From an uncultured Dokdonia sp. (lineage in GTDB: Bacteria > Bacteroidota > Bacteroidia > Flavobacteriales > Flavobacteriaceae), in NCBI RefSeq assembly GCF_947496725.1, contig NZ_CANMDS010000003.1:1-64000 (forward strand): a stretch of 64,000 nt of DNA. Reading direction: 5' to 3'. The notes beneath the pieces were generated by a model that saw nothing but the letters and a program-made list of their open reading frames with translations, was not told the DNA's origin and made no database searches. Every line of letters starts with the position of its first letter. The first letter of the stretch is position 1. The translations under genes and the position numbers were made by a program. Shown here one piece after another: positions 33,296-41,688 of the stretch.

Positions 33296-35461
33296 ATGAA
33301 ACCTCTTTTATCACTCTTACTCATTTTATCAAGTTATTTTCTCACTGCCCAAACCACCGTTTCTGGCGTAGTGACAGATCCCAAAGGCGTGCCAATAGAA
33401 GGTGCAAATGTATTTCTGGACGGTACTTATGACGGTGCAAGCACAGACGCAAGAGGCATATTTTCTTTTACGACTACAGAGACTGGAGAGCAGCTACTTA
33501 AAGTCACCTTCTTATCATACGAGCCTTATGAGATTTTTATGAATGTAAGCACTTTTAAAAACCTTAATATTAAACTACGAGAAGATATAAACTCACTAGA
33601 AACGGTTGTACTCTCTGCAGGTACTTTTGAGGCAAGTGATAACAGTAAAGTATCTGTTTTAAAACCACTAGATGTGGTTACCACAGCAAGTGCGCTAGGT
33701 GATTTTGTAGGTGCTTTACAAACCTTACCAGGTACCACCACAGTGGCCGAAGATGGTAGACTCTTTGTGCGTGGTGGAGATGCTGGAGAGACTCAAATTT
33801 TTATAGATGGCATACGCGTTTTTACACCCTATACACCTACGGCAAACAATACACCTACAAGAGGCAGGTATAGCCCATTTCTTTTTGACGGGATCACATT
33901 TTCTACCGGAGGATATTCTGCCGAATATGGGGAAGCCCTGTCTAGTGTTTTATTACTTAACACGGTAGATGAGCCAGATCAAAACAAAACAGACATCTCT
34001 ATAATGTCTGTAGGGGCAGGGCTAGGTCTTACTAGAAAATTTGAAAAAAGTTCGCTCAGTTTGAGCACCTCATACATCAATCTGGCGCCTTATGTCGCGT
34101 TATTTTCTAATCGTAATAACTTTAACAAACCCTTTCAAGCACTGGCGGGAGAGGCTGTATATAGATATAGAACTACAGATGGACTTTTTAAACTCTATGC
34201 CGCTGGAGATCGCACTAGCTTTGATATCACACAAGAGGATATAAACAACCCAGAAGGATTTAATCTAGGGCTTACTAACAGTAATGTATATGTAAACTCA
34301 TCATACACGGGTATGCTTAATGATACGTGGAGTATACAAACAGGAGGTAGTTATACGCTTGCGCGAAATGAAGCCAACATACAATCTACAACCCAGGTTC
34401 TAGACACAGAAAACAGTGCACACCTCAAGCTCAAACTAAAGAAAAGGTTTTCAAATAGATTTAAACTCTCCTTTGGCGCCGAACAGTTTATCACAGATTT
34501 TGATGAAGATGTCACCGTTGCGGTTAATGACAATATGTTTACTGCAAACTATGATTTTAAAAGTAACATCACAGCCGCCTTTGCCGAAAGTGATATTATC
34601 TTCTCCAGAGACTTTGCTATAAAACTAGGAGCGAGAGCGAGTTATACAGACTATATGAAAGATGTTACATTTTCGCCTCGAGCGAGTATAGCCTATAAGA
34701 CAGGAGCAAAGAGTCAACTATCGCTAGCATATGGTGACTTTTATCAAAATCCGCTTAATGACTTTTTGAAGTTTAGTCAAGATTTTGAAGCTCAAAAAAC
34801 TACACACTACATTGCAAACTATCAATACAGTGATAACGGTCGTATTTTTAGAGCAGAGGCTTATAGAAAGTCGTATAGTGATTTAATCACTTCTACAACA
34901 GAGTTTGCTAGCCCAGAGAGTGTTTTTACAAACGAGGGGAGCGGCTATGCACAAGGTGTAGACGTATTTTGGAGAGATAATACCAGTATTAAAAATATGG
35001 ATTACTGGGTGAGCTATTCTTATCTAGATTCTGAGAGAAAATATCTCAACTATCCCGAGCAGGCGAGGCCTACTTTTGCTAGTCCTCATAGTGTCTCTAT
35101 TGTGGCAAAGTATTTTGTAGAAGACTGGAAATCACAAATAGGGATGAGTTTTCAGCACAGTTCTGGTAGAACCTATACAGACCGAAACACCCCAGGTTTT
35201 TTACAGGCAAATACAAAGTCTTTTAATGACTTGAGTGTAAACTGGGCCTATCTTTTATCACAACAAAAGATATTATACTTCTCTATCAATAACGTGCTAG
35301 GTTTAAGAAACATAAATGGCTACCAGTATGCAGATACCCCAGACACAGCAGGAATGTTTAATAGGCGAGCGCTTAGGCCAGCAACAGATCAGTTTTTCTT
35401 TGTAGGTTTCTTCTGGACCATAAGTGATGATAAAAGTAGTAACCAGCTTGATAATTTATAA
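33296..35461 (+). CDS. TonB-dependent outer-membrane receptor
   Basis: 721 residues from the ATG at 33296, which directly opens the signal peptide (LLSLLLILSSYFLTAQ). A carboxypeptidase-regulatory-like domain follows (~21-100, VSGVVTDPKGVPIEGANVFLDG). The plug comes next (VRGGDAGETQIFIDGIRV, GGYSAEYGEALSSVLLL), then a barrel of beta strands. It is shorter than SusC proteins and has no SusD partner next to it. A small lipoprotein gene 52 bp downstream may be its partner. The substrate is unknown. Confidence 0.92.
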   Translation: MKPLLSLLLILSSYFLTAQTTVSGVVTDPKGVPIEGANVFLDGTYDGASTDARGIFSFTTTETGEQLLKVTFLSYEPYEIFMNVSTFKNLNIKLREDINSLETVVLSAGTFEASDNSKVSVLKPLDVVTTASALGDFVGALQTLPGTTTVAEDGRLFVRGGDAGETQIFIDGIRVFTPYTPTANNTPTRGRYSPFLFDGITFSTGGYSAEYGEALSSVLLLNTVDEPDQNKTDISIMSVGAGLGLTRKFEKSSLSLSTSYINLAPYVALFSNRNNFNKPFQALAGEAVYRYRTTDGLFKLYAAGDRTSFDITQEDINNPEGFNLGLTNSNVYVNSSYTGMLNDTWSIQTGGSYTLARNEANIQSTTQVLDTENSAHLKLKLKKRFSNRFKLSFGAEQFITDFDEDVTVAVNDNMFTANYDFKSNITAAFAESDIIFSRDFAIKLGARASYTDYMKDVTFSPRASIAYKTGAKSQLSLAYGDFYQNPLNDFLKFSQDFEAQKTTHYIANYQYSDNGRIFRAEAYRKSYSDLITSTTEFASPESVFTNEGSGYAQGVDVFWRDNTSIKNMDYWVSYSYLDSERKYLNYPEQARPTFASPHSVSIVAKYFVEDWKSQIGMSFQHSSGRTYTDRNTPGFLQANTKSFNDLSVNWAYLLSQQKILYFSINNVLGLRNINGYQYADTPDTAGMFNRRALRPATDQFFFVGFFWTISDDKSSNQLDNL

Positions 35462-35513
35462 AACGCAAACTTTTTATAAATTAAGTATCTTAGTAAAAAA
35501 AAATGTAACTATT

Positions 35514-35888
35514 ATGAAATACCTACTTTTTGTCTTTTGCTTTGTAACTTTAATTGCTTGCGGAGGTGATGATGATCAAGACACGCAGGATCCAGTGGCA
35601 GACTGTACTACAGAGATTCTACCTACTTTTAGTATAACCATACGTGATGCTAGTACTAATGCCTTGCTAGAAGATGTATCCATAACCGTTATGGACCAGA
35701 CTTTTACAGCAGTATTAACAGAAGTTTCTCCAGGTGTTTATGAAGGCCCAGATGAGCGAGATGGTAGCTATACAATTAGAATAGAAAAAGAAGATTACCA
35801 GACGATAATTACAGCACAAATTACTCCACAAGAAGATGAGTGTGGTCTAGTAACTGAGGTGTTAAGTTATGAGCTAGAAGAATTATAA
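35514..35888 (+). CDS. Small lipoprotein with Ig-like/carboxypeptidase-regulatory fold
   Basis: 124 residues from the ATG at 35514. The lipobox is LIACGGDDD with Cys16, and the acidic tract after it suits surface lipoproteins of Bacteroidetes. A ~90-residue beta domain follows (FSITIRDASTNALLEDVSITVMD, GVYEGPDERDGSYTIRIEKEDYQTI). It is probably co-transcribed with the TonB receptor upstream; a substrate-capture role is only an inference from position. Confidence 0.82.
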   Translation: MKYLLFVFCFVTLIACGGDDDQDTQDPVADCTTEILPTFSITIRDASTNALLEDVSITVMDQTFTAVLTEVSPGVYEGPDERDGSYTIRIEKEDYQTIITAQITPQEDECGLVTEVLSYELEEL

Positions 35889-35916
35889 AACGTAAGATAT
35901 ATTTATATATAACAAG

Positions 35917-35945
35917 GCCTACAACAGTGTTGTAGGCTTTTTTTT
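35917..35945 (+). terminator. Intrinsic terminator of the TonB receptor/lipoprotein unit
   Basis: GCCTACAA and TTGTAGGC pair around CAGTG, followed by eight Ts. Confidence 0.88.
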
Positions 35946-36008
35946 ATGCGAGTTTTGTAACATAGCTTTCTATATTACTACCTATAGTCACAATCAAAAA
36001 CTTTAAAA

Positions 36009-36809
36009 ATGAACGCACACGAAATAGATTATGAAATCTTCGGCGAGGAGATGCAGTATGTTGAGGTAGAGCTAGATCCTCAAGAAGGAGTCATAGCAGA
36101 AGCAGGAAGCTTTATGATGATGGAGGAAGGGATTCGTATGGAAACTATTTTTGGCGATGGCTCTGCAAAGGATACGGGGGTAATGGGTAAGATCTTTGGG
36201 GCAGGAAAGCGACTCCTTACTGGAGAAAGCCTGTTTATGACTGCATTTTATAATGATGTTGTGGGTAAAAAGAAAGTAAGCTTTGCTTCTCCATATCCCG
36301 GTAAAATCATTCCGATAGATTTAGGAGCGATAGGAGGGAAGTTTGTGTGTCAAAAAGATGCATTTCTTTGTGCTGCAAAAGGCGTATCTGTCGGGATAGA
36401 ATTTTCGCGTAAGCTAGGTAGAGGGCTTTTTGGAGGAGAAGGTTTTATTATGCAGCGCCTAGAGGGCGATGGCATCGCGTTTGTGCACGCAGGCGGTACA
36501 ATGCTTAAAAAAGAACTTGCTCCCGGTGAGCGCCTCAAAGTAGATACAGGTTGTATTATAGGCTTTGATAGCTCCGTAAACTATGATATAGAGTTTGTAG
36601 GAGGTATTAAAAACACCATTTTTGGTGGTGAAGGATTGTTTTTTGCAACCCTAACAGGTCCAGGAACGGTTTACATACAGTCCTTACCTTTTAGTCGTCT
36701 GGCAAATCGCGTACTAGCAATGGCTCCAAAAACTGGAGGAAATAAAAGAGGCGAAGGTTCTATACTAGGAGGACTTGGAGATTTACTAGATGGAGATAAT
36801 AGATTTTAG
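36009..36809 (+). CDS. AIM24 / TIGR00266 family protein
   Basis: 266 residues. The family's triple beta-helix-like repeats show as MQYVEVELDPQEGVIAEAGSFMMM, then AFLCAAKGVSVGIEF, LAPGERLKVDTGCIIGFDSSVNYDIEFVGG and LTGPGTVYIQSLPFSRLA. Bacterial members are soluble and of unknown function; the yeast namesake acts in mitochondrial inner-membrane organisation. The C-terminal tail is glycine-rich. It is a single gene. Confidence 0.92.
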   Translation: MNAHEIDYEIFGEEMQYVEVELDPQEGVIAEAGSFMMMEEGIRMETIFGDGSAKDTGVMGKIFGAGKRLLTGESLFMTAFYNDVVGKKKVSFASPYPGKIIPIDLGAIGGKFVCQKDAFLCAAKGVSVGIEFSRKLGRGLFGGEGFIMQRLEGDGIAFVHAGGTMLKKELAPGERLKVDTGCIIGFDSSVNYDIEFVGGIKNTIFGGEGLFFATLTGPGTVYIQSLPFSRLANRVLAMAPKTGGNKRGEGSILGGLGDLLDGDNRF

Positions 36810-36957
36810 ATAATTAACTATTTTTTAAGAAGTTATAACGCCGTTTGTTAACACTTTTGTGATCATTATGTAGTATATTTATAGAATGGAATTCAAAAAA
36901 ACCAGCCTATTGTTATAAAACTACCTTTAAAAGTCTAACCTATAAAAACCTTCGAAT

Positions 36958-37155
36958 ATGGCGAGAGCAATGTTTGAATACACGAAGACTATTCTTGATA
37001 AGGTAAGTTTTGATAGTTCATTATTTTGTAAAGAACTAGAAAAGGCTATTAAGAGATTATTACCTTACGAGATAGATGAATTAAGAATCTGGATCAATAC
37101 ACTTGTAGAAACAAGGCCAGATTTAGGACAATGTTTAATATATCTAAAACCGTAA
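36958..37155 (+). CDS. Small conserved protein of unknown function
   Basis: 65 residues, mostly helical (FCKELEKAIKRLLPYEIDELRIWINTLVETRP), with one pair of hydrophobic faces and no signal. I do not recognise a named family. It has its own good terminator right after the stop and a 148-bp upstream gap, which support it as a real gene. Confidence 0.75.
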   Translation: MARAMFEYTKTILDKVSFDSSLFCKELEKAIKRLLPYEIDELRIWINTLVETRPDLGQCLIYLKP

Positions 37156-37183
37156 AAAAAGCCCCGTACTACGGGGCTTTTTT
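37154..37183. terminator. Bidirectional terminator between the 65-residue gene and oxyR
   Basis: GCCCCGT/ACGGGGC with A run on the left and T run on the right; the two genes converge on it. Confidence 0.9.
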
Positions 37184-37207
37184 AGTTATATATCTATTGT
37201 AATCAAC

Positions 37208-38146
37208 CTATTTGTTAAGCGGACTTATAATCTGTACGTTTTGAAAAGTAATTGCACCTTTTACAACACCAGCTATGGTAGAACGCAACGCCTCAATAAT
37301 CTGCATTTTTAGTTCACTTTTATGAAAAATGATACTCACTTCTCTAGCGGGAGATGGCTCCTTAAATTCCTTAAATAATTCTTTTTCCTTAATAGGCATA
37401 TCTAAAGTATGTAGATAAGGTAAAAGCGTCATCCCTAGTCCCTCGTTTGATAACTTTACAAGTGTTTCAAAACTTCCACTTTCTAGTGTAAATTTTTCTT
37501 CGTCTTTGTTGCGAGGAGTAGTACATAAGTTAATAACTCCGTCTCTAAAACAGTGACCGTCCTCTAGTAGCAATAAGTCTTGAGTATCTAGATCACTAGG
37601 TTCTAACACCTCTTTACTTGATAATCTATGGTTGTTTGGCACATATGCCATAAAAGGCTCATAGTATAATGGTCGTTCTTTTATGTTTGGGTTTTCTAGA
37701 GGTGTTGCAGCTATGGCTGCATCTAGATGCCCCTCTTCAAGACGTTCCATTATTTGATCTGTATTAAGCTCTTCTATTTTGAGAGTAACCTTAGGGTATT
37801 TCTTTATAAAATTAGTAAGAAACATAGGTAATAACGTAGGCATTACTGTGGGTATTACACCTAGCTTAAACTCTCCACCTATATATCCCTTTTGTTGATC
37901 TACAATGTCTGTAATGCGATTTGCTTCATTTACAATATTACGCGCCTGGTGTACAATTTTTGCACCTATATCTGTAAGCTCTATGGGCTTCTTACTACGG
38001 TCAAATATTTGTACATCCAGCTGGTCCTCTAGCTTTTGTATTTGCATACTAAGCGTGGGTTGCGTAACAAAAGTTTTTTGAGCCGCTCTAGTAAAGTTTT
38101 GATGCTCTGCAACAGCAAGCACATATTTAAGCTGAGTTATAGTCAT
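37208..38146 (-). CDS. oxyR: Hydrogen-peroxide sensing LysR regulator OxyR
   Basis: 312 residues. The LysR winged helix is at 1-60 (AEHQNFTRAAQKTFVTQPTLSMQIQKLE). In the sensing domain Cys199 (LEDGHC) and Cys208 (INLC) have the same spacing and, by direct count, the same numbers as in E. coli OxyR, so disulfide-based peroxide sensing is well supported. It would activate peroxide-defence genes. No catalase or Dps gene is next to it; the bcp-type peroxiredoxin at 8008 could be a target elsewhere in the genome. Confidence 0.93.
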   Translation of the reverse strand: MTITQLKYVLAVAEHQNFTRAAQKTFVTQPTLSMQIQKLEDQLDVQIFDRSKKPIELTDIGAKIVHQARNIVNEANRITDIVDQQKGYIGGEFKLGVIPTVMPTLLPMFLTNFIKKYPKVTLKIEELNTDQIMERLEEGHLDAAIAATPLENPNIKERPLYYEPFMAYVPNNHRLSSKEVLEPSDLDTQDLLLLEDGHCFRDGVINLCTTPRNKDEEKFTLESGSFETLVKLSNEGLGMTLLPYLHTLDMPIKEKELFKEFKEPSPAREVSIIFHKSELKMQIIEALRSTIAGVVKGAITFQNVQIISPLNK

Positions 38147-38227
38147 TGGTAAGGTTATCTATCACAAAAATAAGAAATGATTAATTATAACCCTCTACAA
38201 AGGTGATGAGAAGTAAACACCACAAAC

Positions 38228-38259
38228 AAAAAAAGTCTGTGTACAAGACACAGACTTTT
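38228..38259 (-). terminator. Intrinsic terminator of the DUF2141 gene
   Basis: AGTCTGTGT/ACACAGACT with loop ACAAG; on the minus strand a T run follows. Confidence 0.87.
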
Positions 38260-38281
38260 GAGTTGTTATATGATCCCAACA

Positions 38282-38698
38282 TTACATTTTAATCTCAAGT
38301 TTTAAATCATCAGATGCTACTGTAAACTTAGCATCGTTCCAAGTAGGAGGACCAAAACCAGCACCACTTCCAGAAATTCCATAATCTTCTTTAGGCATAC
38401 CATTTGCTTCAAAGTCCATACGGTTATTGCCATTCATATCGTGTAATGTGATAATACCATACTCACCTGGTTTTACATTTTCAAAAACGAGTGTAACTGT
38501 TTTATTTTCTGGTGTTGCAGACTGTGTGTCGAGAGGAGCTGCCTTCATAAAAGTTCCTTCTGTGTATAATGAGGCAGAGGCAGCTCCGTCATTATTTGTT
38601 AGGTTTGGGATAGTAACGGTTACAGTTACTCCAGATGCTTCTTGCCCAAAAGAAAAAGATGATACGGCTGCTAGTAATAAAAAGATAATTGTTCTCAT
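38282..38698 (-). CDS. DUF2141 secreted protein
   Basis: 138 residues from the ATG at 38698, which opens the signal peptide MRTIIFLLLAAVSSFSFGQ. The mature part is the DUF2141 beta-sandwich (VTIPNLTNNDGAASASLYT, VKPGEYGIITLHDMNGNNRMD, PKEDYGISGSGAGFGPPTW). Its DMNGNNRMDFE stretch resembles a calcium loop. The protein is probably periplasmic or surface; the function is unknown. Confidence 0.9.
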   Translation of the reverse strand: MRTIIFLLLAAVSSFSFGQEASGVTVTVTIPNLTNNDGAASASLYTEGTFMKAAPLDTQSATPENKTVTLVFENVKPGEYGIITLHDMNGNNRMDFEANGMPKEDYGISGSGAGFGPPTWNDAKFTVASDDLKLEIKM

Positions 38699-38836
38699 AA
38701 TGATTAGATTTTTAGAGTTGTTGTTTTTAATTGATGATGTAAATGTATCACCACACTTTCGTGAAAACAATCTGCTGTTACCCAACCGTCATTTTATGAG
38801 ACTGAGTTGTAATAATCTAAATGTAAGAGCTCATTT

Positions 38837-39805
38837 TTAATAAGATAACCCTATTTGCGCTCTTATTTTATCTAGCATCATAATGAGTTCTTTACTCTTA
38901 GAAAATGTCATTACATCACTCTCAGTCTTTTTTAAGGCAAGCATCTCTTGACAATGTAGTATCTCATAATGATATCCATTTACATCATTAGGCGTAGAAA
39001 ATTCTAGTGTTTCTGTCACTCCATTTTCGGTAAGGGTTACTGAGCTCGGTTCGTGAAAACGGCTGTTTATGATAATTTCTCCTTTTTCTAAAACAATATG
39101 GCAGCGTGTAGGTGTCTCCTCATCTATCGCCGAAAATAGTTGTGCCTCCACCCCAGTAGGGTAACGCAGTTTAATAGTACAGTTATGATCAACGCCAGTA
39201 GGGCCTAGAGTAGCCTTAGCATTTATATCTTCTGGATAACCAAGTAAAGAGAGCGCTGCAAAAACAGGATAGATACCTACGTCTAGTAAACTACCGCCAC
39301 CAAGGGATTTATTGTACAGCCTAGAAGTCGTGTCAAACGGACTATTAAAACCAAAATCTGCTTTAAGTGATTGTATCTCTCCTAGGGTGCCACTAGCTAC
39401 TTTGTCAAGTACAAATTTATAATGTGGTAAAAAGTGTGTCCATAATGCTTCCATTAGGAATGTTTTTTTCGCTTTCGCGAAAGCGATCATCTCCTCAACC
39501 TCATTAAGATTCATAGCAAAAGCTTTCTCGCAGAGCACAGCCTTGTTATTTGATAAACAGAGGAGCGTATTTTCCTTATGAAACATATGTGGCGTAGCGA
39601 TATAAACAATGTCTATGTCTGGATCTTGCGCCATCTCTTCATAACTACCATAAGACTTTACAGCTTTGTAGGTGTTACCAAAGTTTACAGCCTTTTCTTT
39701 ATCACGACTCGCTACGGCATATAAGTTTGCACCTTCGGTGAGGAGGAGGTCATTTGCAAATTTGCCAGCTATCTTTCCGCAGCCTAGTATTGCCCAGTTT
39801 GTCAT
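38837..39805 (-). CDS. Gfo/Idh/MocA family oxidoreductase
   Basis: 322 residues. The NAD(P)-binding GCGKIAGKF motif is at residues 8-16. The catalytic-region motif is CEKAFAMN where most members have EKP. The C-terminal alpha/beta domain has GGGSLLDVGIYPV with the usual DxGxYP pattern. It probably oxidises or reduces a sugar or cyclitol. Palindrome copy 12 lies near residues 107-112 and encodes AFAKA in the helix after the EKAF motif. It lies 56 bp downstream of the symporter gene with copy 13 between them. Confidence 0.9.
   Translation of the reverse strand: MTNWAILGCGKIAGKFANDLLLTEGANLYAVASRDKEKAVNFGNTYKAVKSYGSYEEMAQDPDIDIVYIATPHMFHKENTLLCLSNNKAVLCEKAFAMNLNEVEEMIAFAKAKKTFLMEALWTHFLPHYKFVLDKVASGTLGEIQSLKADFGFNSPFDTTSRLYNKSLGGGSLLDVGIYPVFAALSLLGYPEDINAKATLGPTGVDHNCTIKLRYPTGVEAQLFSAIDEETPTRCHIVLEKGEIIINSRFHEPSSVTLTENGVTETLEFSTPNDVNGYHYEILHCQEMLALKKTESDVMTFSKSKELIMMLDKIRAQIGLSY
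39470..39485. repeat. Dispersed palindrome, copy 12 (perfect, inside oxidoreductase gene)
   Basis: Perfect 16-mer, read on the minus strand as AFAKA. Confidence 0.97.
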
Positions 39806-39831
39806 AGTGGTTGTTATTTATAGGAGTATTT

Positions 39832-39847
39832 TGCTTTCGCGAAAGCG
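39832..39847. repeat. Dispersed palindrome, copy 13 (15/16)
   Basis: First base is T instead of C. It sits in the 56-bp gap between the symporter stop and the oxidoreductase start. Confidence 0.95.
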
Positions 39848-39861
39848 TTCAAAAAAGAAAA

Positions 39862-41577
39862 TTACACATAGTCCTTATTAGAACTCCCAAAGCTTGCCTG
39901 TAGCAACATTGCTAGCCCCATCACAAGACCACAGCCTACTACATTAAGCCACAAGTACGGAAACTCTATAATATCATAATGTATCAAGCCGTAAACGATA
40001 ATAATAATTACCTGCGTGATAAGCGCTGCGATAAATACGGCATTGCTTTTTACAAATTTGATAAAGAAGGCTAGTAAAAATATCCCTAAGATATTTCCAT
40101 AAAAAATAGAACCTATAATGTTTACTAGCTGTATTAAGTTTTCAAAAAGGCTGGCCGTACAGGCTACAATAATGGCGAGTATACCCCACATAAGTGTAAA
40201 ACCTTTGGTGCTTTTTACATATAACGCATCTGTCATCTCTCCTTTGTAGTTGCGCTTGTAAAGATCTACGGCTGTGGTTGCACCCAGTGCATTGAGCTCA
40301 GATGCGGTAGATGACATTGCAGCACTTAATATTACAGCAAGAAGCAAGCCTATAAGGCCATTAGGTAAGTTGTTAAGTATAAAGTGAATGAAGACATAGT
40401 CTTTGTCATTATTCTCTACTTCTGGAGCAGCTTTTGAGATAATAGTTTTTCCTTTTTTACGTAACTGTTTATCTCTAGTTTCATAGGTAGTGATGTAAGA
40501 TAGCGTCTCACCATCTCGCTCATAAGTGTCAAGAGTAGGGTCTTGAGCATAGTTAAATGCTGCTTGTTTTTGTAGTTCTTGGTTTGTAAGAAGTTGTTCT
40601 TCTAGCGAGGCAAATTCACTTGCATAAATAGATGATTTAACTGCATCTGTCGCCGCGGGATTAAAGTGCAGCGGTGCACTATTAAATTGATAAAAGACAA
40701 AAACCATCACACCTACCAGTAGTATGAAAAACTGCATAGGTATTTTAAGAGCACCGTTAAAGAGAAGACCCATTTGCATTTCCTTTACATTTTTACCAGA
40801 GAGGTAACGCTGCACTTGACTCTGGTCTGTACCAAAGTAAGAGAGCATTAAAAAAGTACCTCCTAACAGACCTGTCCAGACTGTATATCTGTTACTAAGG
40901 TCAAAAGAAAAATCTAGAAGGTTCATTTTTTCGCCAGCACCGGCTATGCTTAGCGCATCTGTAAAGTTTATGTTTTCTGGAAGTTTGTCAAGTATGAGGT
41001 AAAAAGCAATTGCCATCCCTGCAAAGATGACTGCCATTTGTTGCTTTTGTGTAATACTCACCGCCTTTGTGCCACCAGAAACGGTATAGATAATCACAAC
41101 GATACCTATAAGAATATTGAGCATTGTAAGATCCCAACCTAATACGGCAGAGAGAATGATGGCAGGAGCATAGATAGTAATACCTGCTGCGAGACTACGC
41201 TGTATTAAAAAGAGGATAGCAGCTAGTGAGCGTGTTTTAAGATCAAACCTACTCTCTAGATACTCGTAAGCAGTAAAGACCTTAAGCCTGTGGTATATAG
41301 GGATGAAAACAAGACATATAATGACCATTGCAATAGGCAGTCCAAAATAGAATTGTACAAATCCCATTCCATCATAAAAACCTTGCCCTGTGGTAGATAA
41401 AAAAGTGATGGCACTTGCCTGTGTTGCCATAACAGATAGACCTACGGTCCACCATTTTGATGAGTTACCGCCTTTTATATATTCTTCGGCATTTTTACTT
41501 CCTTGTGTTTTATAGGTTCCATAAACCACAATAAAAATTAAGGTAAATGCAAGTACAGCCCAGTCTATAGTTTCCAT
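39862..41577 (-). CDS. Sodium:solute symporter (SSS family)
   Basis: 571 residues with about 13 membrane helices. Sodium-site and fold signatures include the unwound first helix after GGNSSKWWTVGLSVMATQASA, the FYFGLPIAM helix and the ILSAAMSSTASELNALGATT segment of helix 8. A ~70-residue insertion before that helix (YAQDPTLDTYERDGE) is typical of Bacteroidetes members. It probably takes up a sugar, cyclitol or acid with Na+. It follows the PIG-L gene and the tiny membrane ORF without gaps, so the deacetylase product may be the substrate, by inference. Confidence 0.92.
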   Translation of the reverse strand: METIDWAVLAFTLIFIVVYGTYKTQGSKNAEEYIKGGNSSKWWTVGLSVMATQASAITFLSTTGQGFYDGMGFVQFYFGLPIAMVIICLVFIPIYHRLKVFTAYEYLESRFDLKTRSLAAILFLIQRSLAAGITIYAPAIILSAVLGWDLTMLNILIGIVVIIYTVSGGTKAVSITQKQQMAVIFAGMAIAFYLILDKLPENINFTDALSIAGAGEKMNLLDFSFDLSNRYTVWTGLLGGTFLMLSYFGTDQSQVQRYLSGKNVKEMQMGLLFNGALKIPMQFFILLVGVMVFVFYQFNSAPLHFNPAATDAVKSSIYASEFASLEEQLLTNQELQKQAAFNYAQDPTLDTYERDGETLSYITTYETRDKQLRKKGKTIISKAAPEVENNDKDYVFIHFILNNLPNGLIGLLLAVILSAAMSSTASELNALGATTAVDLYKRNYKGEMTDALYVKSTKGFTLMWGILAIIVACTASLFENLIQLVNIIGSIFYGNILGIFLLAFFIKFVKSNAVFIAALITQVIIIIVYGLIHYDIIEFPYLWLNVVGCGLVMGLAMLLQASFGSSNKDYV

Positions 41578-41578
41578 A

Positions 41579-41686
41579 TTATGAGAATGAGGTCATTAAG
41601 AGATAGAAAGCAATAAAGTATGCTAGATTAAGCAATAAGATGATTGTGTATTTCTTCTTCCAGGTGTATGAGGATGGCTTGTTCAT
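41579..41686 (-). CDS. 35-residue single-span membrane peptide
   Basis: The frame runs ATG 41686 to TAA 41579. It has a basic start (MNKPSSYTWKKKY) and then a hydrophobic helix (TIILLLNLAYFIAFYLLM). Only 2 bases separate it from the PIG-L stop and 1 base from the symporter start, so it exactly fills the space between them. Packing and the positive-inside membrane helix support a real gene, perhaps an accessory peptide of the symporter. I know no named family for it. Confidence 0.6.
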   Translation of the reverse strand: MNKPSSYTWKKKYTIILLLNLAYFIAFYLLMTSFS

Positions 41687-41688
41687 AA

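Noticed and set aside
34356-34371. CGCTTGCGCGAAATGA in the TonB receptor gene as a further degraded palindrome copy
   Set aside because: Four of 16 positions differ, symmetry is lost and it reads in a barrel strand; chance is adequate.
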